This document shows, piece after piece, positions 1 through 4,934 of a stretch of DNA of 5,038 nt. The number at the start of each line of letters is the position of its first letter. The stretch's first letter is position 1. The position numbers and the translations under genes are program-made. The stretch is taken from the NCBI GenBank assembly GCA_902494625.1, contig CABUUB010000105.1:1-5038 (forward strand), written 5' to 3'. Below the pieces are notes generated by a model. The model made no database searches. It saw only the letters and a program-made list of their open reading frames with translations, and had not been told where the DNA came from. This stretch comes from an uncultured Collinsella sp. GTDB taxonomy: Bacteria > Actinomycetota > Coriobacteriia > Coriobacteriales > Coriobacteriaceae.

Positions 1-62
1 ACGTCGTCTGCCGCGCGAGCCTCGGTCGCCGCCATAATCTGCTGTGCCTTGGTCTTCGTCAT
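1..62 (-). CDS. Unidentified protein, N-terminal fragment (gene runs off the left edge)
   Basis: Reading the minus strand from an ATG at 62 gives 20 open codons, MTKTKAQQIMAATEARAADD, before the window ends. An AAGGAG Shine-Dalgarno lies at 78-73, ten bases before the ATG, and a promoter-like pair lies further upstream (112-140), so this looks like a real gene start. The visible peptide is short, basic at its start and then alanine-rich and probably helical. It matches no family I can name. The gene is divergent from the amidohydrolase, and about 166 bases separate the two starts. A divergently placed gene is often a regulator of its neighbour, but nothing in these 20 residues shows that here. 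Confidence 0.6.
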   Translation of the reverse strand, partial: MTKTKAQQIMAATEARAADD

Positions 63-111
63 GGTCGATTTGCTCCTTGCTGGTTTTTGCAAAATCGTAC
101 AAGCTCATTCC

Positions 112-140
112 AGTATGCCACCTGCCACTTGGCCTGGCAA
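112..140 (-). promoter_or_regulatory. Candidate sigma70-type promoter for the left minus-strand gene
   Basis: On the minus strand TTGCCA (140-135, five of six matches to TTGACA) is followed after exactly 17 bases by CATACT (117-112, four of six matches to TATAAT). Transcription would begin near 105, giving a leader of about 43 bases that contains the AAGGAG at 78-73. The match is by eye; no transcript data are available. Confidence 0.45.
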
Positions 141-154
141 AGGTGCCGTTTGCC
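136..154. promoter_or_regulatory. Candidate operator in the divergent intergenic region
   Basis: GGCAAAGGTGCCGTTTGCC is an inverted repeat with 6-base arms (GGCAAA at 136-141, TTTGCC at 149-154) and a 7-base centre. It overlaps the -35 hexamer of the minus-strand promoter. Nearby are further related half-sites: TGCCAC at 116-121 and 123-128, and TGGCA at 135-139. This clustering between divergent genes suits binding by a dimeric repressor or activator, but no regulator is identified and short repeats of this kind can arise by chance. Confidence 0.3.
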
Positions 155-228
155 GCTTGGCGTTTTGTAGCTGGAGCTGGGGAGTACACTCGGGGGTGTT
201 GAATTTCCTGCCAGAGATGGGGATGCCC

Positions 229-1866
229 ATGCAACATATCGATCGGATTATCCGCTCCAAGAACGTCTTTACCGCGCAAGACGGCATCGATACCGCCCGC
301 GAGCTGGCGATTGTCATCGCAGACGACCGTATCGTCGCAGTCGGTGCGCCCGATGACGTGATCGCCGCCGTTCCTGCCGCCACGTCGGTTATCGACTACG
401 GCGAGCAGTTTGTCTGCCCCGGTTTCCATGACGCTCATCTGCACTTCTTCCATACCTCGGTCGGTTCCTCGCCGTACATGCTCATGGATATGGGCACGTC
501 CGAGGCGGCGCTGGTGCAACATGCGCTCGAGTTTTCCCAGGACCTGCCCGACGACGCTTGGGTTGTGACGCAGGGCTGGCGCGATTACCGTTGGGACCCG
601 CCCGAGCATCCTACCAAGGCGTCGCTCGATGCGGCATTCCCCGATCGTCCCTGCGTTATGTATTCGGGCGACGGGCACACGCTTTGGCTCAACAGCCGCG
701 CACTCGAGGCGCTCGGCGTCACACGCGACAGCGAGCCGCCGGCGGGCGGCAGCTACGACAAGGATGCAAACGGCGAGCTCACGGGCATTGCTCACGAGGC
801 GGCTGCCATGCAGCTGCTACCGCGCTGCCTTGAGTGGCTGGGCGAGGATCGCATCGCAAGCGCTTACTCCGATCAAATGAGGCGTATGGCCGAGCAGGGC
901 ATCACCTCGATCTGCGATATGTCGCTCATGCCCATGCCGGGCTGCGATTTTATCCGCGACGACGTCTACGACAAACTGCAGGCAGCCGGCAAGTTGGGCA
1001 TCCGAGCCCATCTGTTCCCCACGCTGCTGGATGACCAGTCGCGCTTGGAAGAGCTGCAGGCACGTTACGCGAACAACGCGCTGCTCTCGGCGCCAGGCTT
1101 TAAGCAGTTCTTCGACGGCGTGTCGAGCGAACACACGGCATATCTCACCGAGCCCTATACCAATCCGCGCTTCCCGGGCGACCAGGGCCGTCTGACGGTT
1201 CCCGCCGAGCGCATGCGCAAACTGGTTCTGGCGGCCGCGGAGCGCGGCCACACCGTGCGCATCCACGTCATTGGTGACGGTGCGATTCATGCCGCGCTGG
1301 ATATCTTCGAGGAAGCGGCCGACCTGTACGGCCTGCCCCAGCACGGCCATAACACACTCGAGCATCTGGAGAACCTCTTGCTCGAGGACATCGATCGTCT
1401 ACGCAAGCTTAACGTCGTTGCCTCGAGCCAGCCCTGTCACATTACACTCGACCCGGGCGGCCCCGAGCGCGATCTGGGCCTGGAGCGCAGCCGCATCATG
1501 TGGCCGTTTGCGACCTATAAACAGCGCGGCATTCGCCAAGCCTTCGGTACCGACAGCCCTATCACGCCCGTTACCAGCATGAACGTGCTCTACACGGCTA
1601 TCACGCGCCAGGACCCCAAAAGCCACTGGCCCGAGGGCGGCTGGTTGCCGAGCGAGCGCATCGATGCAGCAACGGCCCTGCGCAACTACACTCTGGGCAG
1701 CGCGTACGCAGCGGGTGACGAGCAAAATCTCGGCAGCTTAGAGCCCGGCAAGTATGCCGACCTGGTAGTCCTGGACCAAAACCCGCTCACCATTGACCCT
1801 CAAGACCTCCAGGCCATCAAGGTTCAGGCCACCTACCTGGCGGGCAACTTGATTTACGAGCGCTAA
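229..1866 (+). CDS. YtcJ-like metal-dependent amidohydrolase (Amidohydro_3 family)
   Basis: A predicted cytosolic hydrolase of the amidohydrolase superfamily, subgroup of YtcJ and N-substituted formamide deformylase. From the ATG at 229 it is 545 residues, the usual family length. Visible landmarks: an N-terminal beta segment (IADDRIVAVG, 30-39); the metal-binding HxH in FHDAHLHFF (H70, H72); GDGHTLWLNSRAL (147-159); KQFFDGV (292-298), where the family often has a metal-bridging or active-site lysine; IHVIGDGAI (345-353, H346); TLEHLENL (376-383, H379); FGTDSP (439-444, catalytic-type D442); and the C-terminal LGSLEPGKYADLVVLDQNPL. Family members act on N-acyl, amide or cyclic imide bonds; the substrate here cannot be told. 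No signal peptide or membrane segment is seen. In-frame ATGs at 217 and 223 and a GTG at 196 are alternative starts. I prefer 229 because family homology begins at once after it and GGGG at 219-222 is well spaced. Upstream codons back to 49 look non-coding. Confidence 0.9.
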   Translation: MQHIDRIIRSKNVFTAQDGIDTARELAIVIADDRIVAVGAPDDVIAAVPAATSVIDYGEQFVCPGFHDAHLHFFHTSVGSSPYMLMDMGTSEAALVQHALEFSQDLPDDAWVVTQGWRDYRWDPPEHPTKASLDAAFPDRPCVMYSGDGHTLWLNSRALEALGVTRDSEPPAGGSYDKDANGELTGIAHEAAAMQLLPRCLEWLGEDRIASAYSDQMRRMAEQGITSICDMSLMPMPGCDFIRDDVYDKLQAAGKLGIRAHLFPTLLDDQSRLEELQARYANNALLSAPGFKQFFDGVSSEHTAYLTEPYTNPRFPGDQGRLTVPAERMRKLVLAAAERGHTVRIHVIGDGAIHAALDIFEEAADLYGLPQHGHNTLEHLENLLLEDIDRLRKLNVVASSQPCHITLDPGGPERDLGLERSRIMWPFATYKQRGIRQAFGTDSPITPVTSMNVLYTAITRQDPKSHWPEGGWLPSERIDAATALRNYTLGSAYAAGDEQNLGSLEPGKYADLVVLDQNPLTIDPQDLQAIKVQATYLAGNLIYER

Positions 1867-1884
1867 TATTCATGTCGTACCGTT

Positions 1885-1936
1885 AAACGCGGCTCGTGCA
1901 GCCTATTTTGGGATGGCGCTCGAGCCGCGTTTGTTT
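1885..1936 (+). terminator. Intrinsic terminator of the amidohydrolase gene
   Basis: AAACGCGGCTCG (1885-1896) and CGAGCCGCGTTT (1921-1932) form a perfect 12-bp stem, followed by GTTT. The stem begins 18 bases after the stop codon. The 24-nt loop can form an extra short pairing. The A-rich 5' foot and T-rich 3' foot make it usable in both directions. Confidence 0.8.
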
Positions 1937-1981
1937 GCCGGTGGGGATTTGTTAGGAGCGTCCCCGCTCTGCTGGATTTGG

Positions 1982-2011
1982 GCGCAGGGCGGACGCGCCG
2001 CTGCCCTGCGC
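1982..2011. repeat. GC-rich hairpin
   Basis: GCGCAGGGC (1982-1990) and GCCCTGCGC (2003-2011) form a perfect 9-bp stem around a 12-base GC-rich loop. No T-tract follows on either strand, so it is a poor intrinsic terminator. It lies about 50 bases past the amidohydrolase terminator and may be a backup stop or mRNA end-protection element. Its role is unknown. Confidence 0.45.
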
Positions 2012-2123
2012 GCTCAATTTGGACATCAGCAATGCTGCCTCTTGGTGTTTTGCATGCTTCCCATTACAGATTGCATAAAAAGGCTGGGATATTCTTCCTG
2101 ATCCTGATGTACCCCCGCCCGCG

Positions 2124-2361
2124 CCGTGCAAAAAACGGAGTATTCAGCACCGCGAGCTCTGCCGGTGCCGCTGCAGTTGGGTGGCATTGCGGAGATCGAC
2201 GTCATTTTGGGGTCCGACGTGGCGCGAGGCATGCTTGTTTGTCTCGACGAGGCCTGTCTGCCGACCCAAATTGCCGGTCGAAGGCGTCCTTGGGACCAAT
2301 ATGGTGTGTCCGGCGTGTATGCAGCCGTCCTGGCTTGCTGAATACTCCCAAAAATGCACGG
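2124..2361. repeat. 238-bp element bounded by 26-bp interrupted inverted repeats
   Basis: The left end reads CCGTGCA (2124-2130), AAAAAC, then GGAGTATTCAGCA (2137-2149). The right end reads TGCTGAATACTCC (2336-2348), CAAAAA, then TGCACGG (2355-2361). The 7- and 13-base blocks are perfect inverted repeats, while the 6-base A-rich spacers are equal in length and do not pair. The interior carries further hairpins: GCACCG/CGGTGC (2147-2152 and 2163-2168), GCTGCA/TGCAGC (2170-2175 and 2320-2325), and an imperfect stem pairing about 2203-2218 with about 2260-2275. No target-site duplication is obvious. It may be a small non-autonomous repeat (MITE-like) or a structured RNA; its copy number cannot be judged from this window. 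Confidence 0.6.
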
Positions 2362-2382
2362 TGCTCCCCAGGGGACCCGTGC
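2350..2382 (-). terminator. Terminator-like hairpin facing the minus strand
   Basis: On the minus strand GCACGG (2382-2377) pairs with CCGTGC (2361-2356), with an inner TCCC/GGGA stem, and is followed by ATTTTT (2355-2350). That is the layout of an intrinsic terminator for leftward transcription. No minus-strand gene lies upstream of it within the window, so it may instead guard against antisense transcription or be part of the repeat element it overlaps. Confidence 0.35.
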
Positions 2383-2438
2383 GCGCAGCGAAAACCATTC
2401 CCGCATTCCTGTCCGCATCGCCATTTTGCTGAACTGAC

Positions 2439-2637
2439 TTTTCTGAATGCCGGGCCCGAATTAGTTAACCTGGCTCCCGGGGCGGACCGGAGGGCATGAA
2501 GTTTGTCGCGAGTTCCGCACGCAAAGGAAAGCGCTTAATGTGCTTTCCGTCTTGCGCAGGACTGTAGAGCAGCAAACTTCATGCCCTCCGGTCCGCCCCG
2601 GGAGCCATCGCTAAGTTATCCCCCGGCATTCAGAAAA
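2439..2637. repeat. 199-bp near-perfect palindromic element upstream of groESL
   Basis: Outer arms of 16 bp are perfect (TTTTCTGAATGCCGGG at 2439-2454 against 2622-2637). Inner arms of 34 bp are also perfect (2472-2505 against 2573-2606, beginning GGCTCCCGGGGCGGACCGG). Between them are 17- and 15-base segments that pair only in part. The 67-base centre folds further: AGTTCCGCACGCAA (2511-2524) pairs imperfectly with 2552-2563, then GGAAAGCGC/GTGCTTTCC (2526-2534 and 2540-2548) closes a TTAAT loop. The whole element can thus form one hairpin on either strand. It holds no convincing gene and has no clear target duplication. MITE-like repeat, structured RNA or transcription barrier are all possible. 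Confidence 0.75.
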
Positions 2638-2675
2638 TCTAAGTGCCAAAAAATAAGATTTTTTGACTCCGTGTT

Positions 2676-2747
2676 GTATAACCCGCCATTCGTGGGTACC
2701 ATTCAACGCGTACGCAAACAAAAAGGGTTAATTCGCGTGGTATAACC
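2676..2747 (+). promoter_or_regulatory. Duplicated GTATAACC motif in the groESL upstream region
   Basis: GTATAACC occurs at 2676-2683 and again at 2740-2747, 64 bases apart. GGGTTA at 2725-2730 is an inverted match to TAACCC at 2679-2684. An 8-base palindrome, GCGTACGC, lies at 2708-2715. The two copies could be two -10 elements or paired binding sites for a regulator. No CIRCE half-site (TTAGCACTC or GAGTGCTAA) and no HAIR motif is present here. Confidence 0.3.
2738..2746 (+). promoter_or_regulatory. Candidate extended -10 promoter of groESL
   Basis: TGGTATAAC fits the extended -10 form TG-N-TATAAT with one mismatch. No good -35 lies 16-18 bases upstream, which extended -10 promoters can tolerate. 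Transcription would start near 2753, giving a leader of about 22 bases that includes the AGGAGG at 2761-2766. A second weaker TATAAC is at 2677-2682. Confidence 0.4.
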
Positions 2748-2774
2748 GCGCGGCCCAAAAAGGAGGAGACAAGC

Positions 2775-3068
2775 ATGTCGTCTTTGAAGCCGCTTGCAGA
2801 TCGTGTTCTGGTCAAGCCCGACGAGGCCGAGCAGAAGACCGCTTCTGGTCTGTATATCGCCAGCAATGCTCAGGAGAAGCCGCAGCGCGGCACCATCGTT
2901 GCCGTGGGCGCCGGCAAGGTCAACGACAAGGGTGAGCGCATCCCCATGGACGTCAAGGTTGGCGACGTTGTCATCTACGGTAAGTTCGGTGGCAACGAGG
3001 TCAAGGTCGACGGCGAGAAGTATCTGCTGATGCGCGCCGACGACATCTACGCTGTCGTCGAGGCCTAG
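2775..3068 (+). CDS. groES: Co-chaperonin GroES (Cpn10)
   Basis: A 97-residue protein, the normal length for GroES. Seven copies form the lid that caps the GroEL chamber in the cytoplasm during the ATP-driven folding cycle. The N-terminal MSSLKPLADRVLVKPDEAE is the family signature strand. Residues about 17-32 (ending ASGLYIASNA) are the mobile loop, whose hydrophobic tripeptide (LYI, 26-28, in place of the IVL of E. coli) docks on the GroEL apical domain. The roof region is GAGKVNDKGERIPMDVKVGD (46-64), and the C-terminal half has YGKFGGNEVKVDGEKYLLMRADDI, as expected. AGGAGG at 2761-2766, eight bases before the ATG, supports the start. groEL follows after 96 bases in the same direction, the classic operon. 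Codon use is biased to C- and G-ending codons, as in highly expressed genes. Nothing is missing or truncated. Confidence 0.98.
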   Translation: MSSLKPLADRVLVKPDEAEQKTASGLYIASNAQEKPQRGTIVAVGAGKVNDKGERIPMDVKVGDVVIYGKFGGNEVKVDGEKYLLMRADDIYAVVEA

Positions 3069-3098
3069 TCTCGTCAGAATCTCTGATTCGTCTTTGAA

Positions 3099-3138
3099 CG
3101 CGCCCGCCGCATAGGACTCGGAAGCGGCGACGCGAGTC
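3099..3138 (+). promoter_or_regulatory. Structured groES-groEL intercistronic RNA, possible pseudoknot
   Basis: Two perfect 6-bp stems interlock. Stem 1 pairs CGCCGC (3105-3110) with GCGGCG (3124-3129) and can be extended by CGCG (3099-3102) with CGCG (3131-3134). Stem 2 pairs GACTCG (3115-3120) with CGAGTC (3133-3138). Each stem's loop holds one arm of the other, so they are either alternatives or an H-type pseudoknot with connecting loops of 4, 3 and 3 bases. If both form, the CGCG extension is lost. The structure ends 11 bases before the groEL Shine-Dalgarno (GGAGG, 3150-3154). A small separate hairpin, GAATC/GATTC, lies upstream at 3077-3089. It could tune groEL translation or mark an mRNA processing site; that is inference. 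Confidence 0.4.
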
Positions 3139-3164
3139 ACATTTCTTTTGGAGGATTACCTACC

Positions 3165-4802
3165 ATGGCAAAGAACATTACGTTCAACACCGATGCCCGC
3201 GCTAAGCTTGCCAAGGGCGTCAACACTCTGGCCGACGCCGTTACCGTCACCATGGGCCCCAAGGGTCGCTACGTTGCGCTGCAGCGCACGTTCGGTGCCC
3301 CGACCATCACCAACGACGGCGTTTCCGTCGCCAAGGAGATCGAGCTCGAGGACAACATCGAGAACATGGGCGCTCAGCTGGTGAAGGAGGTTGCCACCAA
3401 GACCAACGACACCGTGGGTGACGGCACCACCACCGCAACTCTGCTCGCTCAGGCCATCGTCAACGACGGCCTGCGCAACGTCGCCGCTGGCGCCAACCCG
3501 CTGGCCATTCGTCGCGGCATCGACAAGGCCGTTAACGCCGCCGTTGCCGAGATGAAGAAGCAGGCCAAGCCGGTCGAGACCAAGGAACAGATCGCTTCCG
3601 TCGGTACCATCTCCGCCGGTGACCCCGAGGTCGGCGAGAAGATCGCCGAGGCCATGGAGGTCGTGGGCAAGGACGGCGTCATCACCGTCGAGGATTCCCA
3701 GACGTTCGACATCACCATCGACACCGTCGAGGGCATGCAGTTCGACAAGGGCTATGTCTCCGCTTACTTCGTCACGGACAACGACCGCATGGAGGCCGTG
3801 ATGAAGGATCCGTACATCCTCATCACCGACCAGAAGATCTCCAGCGTTCAGGACATCATGCCCGTTCTCGAGGCTGTCCAGCGCGCTGGCCGTGGCCTGC
3901 TCATCATCGCTGAGGACATCGACGGCGAGGCTCTGCCTACCCTGGTCCTCAACAAGATCCGTGGCGCCCTCAACGTCTGCGCCGTTAAGGCCCCGGGCTA
4001 CGGCGATCGCCGCAAGCGCATCCTCGAGGACATCGCCGTCCTCACCGGTGGCCAGGCTGCCCTGGACGAGCTGGGCGTGAAGGTCGCTGACATCACCGCC
4101 GATATGCTCGGCACCGCTAAGTCCGTCACCATCTCCAAGGACAACACCGTCGTCGTCGGCGGTGCTGGCTCCAAGGAGGCCATCGACGCCCGCATCGCCC
4201 AGATCAAGGGCGAGATGGAGAACACCACCTCTGACTTCGACCGCGAGAAGCTCCAGGAGCGCCTGGCCAAGCTCTCCGGTGGCGTTGCCGTCATCAAGGT
4301 CGGCGCTGCTACCGAGTCCGAGCTCAAGGAGATCAAGCATCGCGTCGAGGACGCCCTGCAGGCAACCCGCGCTGCTGTCGAGGAGGGCATTGTCGCTGGC
4401 GGCGGCGTCGCCTTCATGGACGCTGCTCCTGCGCTCGACGCTGTTGAGCTTGACGACCCCGAGGAGAAGATCGGCGTCGACATCGTCAAGAAGGCTCTGA
4501 CTGCTCCGGTCGCTACCATCGCCAAGAACGCTGGCTTTGAGGGCGCTGTCGTGGTCGACAAGGTTGCCGAGCTGCCCGCCGGCCAGGGTCTCAACTCTGC
4601 CAACGGCGAGTGGGGCGACATGATTGAGATGGGCGTCCTCGACCCCGTCAAGGTCAGCCGCGTCACCCTGCAGAACGCTGCTTCTGTCGCCAGCCTGATC
4701 CTCATCACCGAGGCTACCGTCTCCGATGTGCCCAAGAATACTCAGCTTGAGGATGCTATCGCTGCTGCTACCGCTGGTCAGCAGGGCGGCGGTATGTACT
4801 AA
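3165..4802 (+). CDS. groEL: Chaperonin GroEL (Hsp60, Cpn60)
   Basis: A complete 545-residue group I chaperonin that forms the double seven-membered ring in which cytosolic proteins fold, with ATP and GroES. The nucleotide-binding elements are in place: TMGPKGR (29-35), ITNDGVSVAKEIEL (48-61, D51), VGDGTTTATLL (84-94, D86) and the catalytic aspartate D396 in RVEDALQATRAAVEEG, followed by IVAGGGVAF (409-417). The apical domain includes FDKGYVSAYFVTDNDRMEA (193-211) and VKAPGYGDRRKRILEDIA (274-291). The C-terminus ends GQQGGGMY, a shortened form of the Gly-Gly-Met tail with no His-rich tail of the actinobacterial GroEL1 type. GGAGG at 3150-3154, ten bases before the ATG, supports the start. It is the second gene of the groESL operon and is followed by a strong terminator. 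Codon bias is very strong, so the antisense strand is open over its whole length; that antisense frame is not a gene. Confidence 0.99.
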   Translation: MAKNITFNTDARAKLAKGVNTLADAVTVTMGPKGRYVALQRTFGAPTITNDGVSVAKEIELEDNIENMGAQLVKEVATKTNDTVGDGTTTATLLAQAIVNDGLRNVAAGANPLAIRRGIDKAVNAAVAEMKKQAKPVETKEQIASVGTISAGDPEVGEKIAEAMEVVGKDGVITVEDSQTFDITIDTVEGMQFDKGYVSAYFVTDNDRMEAVMKDPYILITDQKISSVQDIMPVLEAVQRAGRGLLIIAEDIDGEALPTLVLNKIRGALNVCAVKAPGYGDRRKRILEDIAVLTGGQAALDELGVKVADITADMLGTAKSVTISKDNTVVVGGAGSKEAIDARIAQIKGEMENTTSDFDREKLQERLAKLSGGVAVIKVGAATESELKEIKHRVEDALQATRAAVEEGIVAGGGVAFMDAAPALDAVELDDPEEKIGVDIVKKALTAPVATIAKNAGFEGAVVVDKVAELPAGQGLNSANGEWGDMIEMGVLDPVKVSRVTLQNAASVASLILITEATVSDVPKNTQLEDAIAAATAGQQGGGMY

Positions 4803-4826
4803 GGCCGACAAGGTCTAGAACTCCCA

Positions 4827-4873
4827 CCGAGAATCCGGGGGCGTGACGGGGTTTCTCTCCGGAACGTCCTCGG
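4827..4873 (+). other. Potential stem-loop in the groEL 3' untranslated region
   Basis: CCGAG (4827-4831) pairs with CTCGG (4869-4873) and, inside it, TCCGG (4834-4838) pairs with CCGGA (4859-4863). An alternative pairing of GGGCGT (4839-4844) with ACGTCC (4864-4869) is also possible. It lies between the groEL stop and the main terminator and may be a 3' end-stabilising element. The stems are short, so support is modest. Confidence 0.3.
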
Positions 4874-4877
4874 ACAT

Positions 4878-4922
4878 GCAAAGAGGCTCCGCATCGCGCT
4901 TCGCGCTGCGGAGCCTCTTTGC
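4878..4922. terminator. Strong bidirectional intrinsic terminator between convergent genes
   Basis: GCAAAGAGGCTCCGC (4878-4892) and GCGGAGCCTCTTTGC (4908-4922) form a perfect 15-bp stem. An inner CGCG/CGCG pairing (4895-4898 and 4902-4905) closes a CTT loop. The AAAGAG foot and CTCTTT foot supply pyrimidine-rich ends on both strands, though no long U-tract follows. It lies 75 bases past the groEL stop and 12 bases past the stop of the convergent minus-strand gene, so it probably serves both. Confidence 0.8.
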
Positions 4923-4934
4923 GTCCTGACGCTC

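Larger units (their letters stand above)
1867..2774. other. Long non-coding stretch with stacked inverted repeats
   Basis: About 900 bases separate the amidohydrolase stop from groES. Open frames here (up to 173 codons) lack ribosome binding sites, overlap each other in several frames on both strands and resemble no family I know, so I call none as genes. In order it holds the amidohydrolase terminator, a GC hairpin at 1982-2011, a 238-bp inverted-repeat element (2124-2361), a minus-strand terminator-like hairpin (2350-2382), a 199-bp palindromic element (2439-2637), an A/T hairpin (AAAATCT at 2634-2640 with AGATTTT at 2657-2663), and the groESL promoter region. I see nothing recognisable at 2012-2123 or 2383-2438. 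Confidence 0.75.

Noticed and set aside
49..228. Extension of the amidohydrolase frame upstream to a start at 49
   Set aside because: It overlaps the divergent gene start, the added residues do not resemble the family, and homology-like sequence begins at the ATG at 229.
1978..2499. A 173-codon plus-strand frame in the intergenic stretch
   Set aside because: No ribosome binding site; it runs across both inverted-repeat elements and the composition (many Arg, Cys, Ser, Pro) is typical of a random GC-rich frame.
2496..2582. Short peptides starting MKF on both strands from the palindrome (23 codons from 2496 on +, 15 codons from 2582 on -)
   Set aside because: Both begin at the mirrored ATG in the inner arms, and GGAGGG lies only one base from each ATG, too close for a normal ribosome binding site. 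The symmetry is a by-product of the inverted repeat.
2439..2637. Retron-like msr-msd or transposon with its own enzyme
   Set aside because: The hairpin shape fits loosely, but there is no reverse transcriptase or transposase frame in the window and no clear target duplication.
2663..2682. TTGACT and TATAAC as a -35/-10 pair upstream of groES
   Set aside because: The hexamers are good, but the spacer is only 8 bases, far short of the 16-18 needed.
2439..2774. CIRCE (TTAGCACTC-N9-GAGTGCTAA) or HAIR operator before groES
   Set aside because: Looked for because they are common at groESL operons; no half-site beyond a weak partial (TAAGTGCC at 2640-2647) was found.
3156..4811. A 551-codon open frame on the minus strand covering all of groEL
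   Set aside because: It is antisense to a certain groEL gene. Strong bias to C- and G-ending codons removes stops from that antisense frame. Its translation is low-complexity (Asp, Gly, Leu, Val) and it has no family resemblance.
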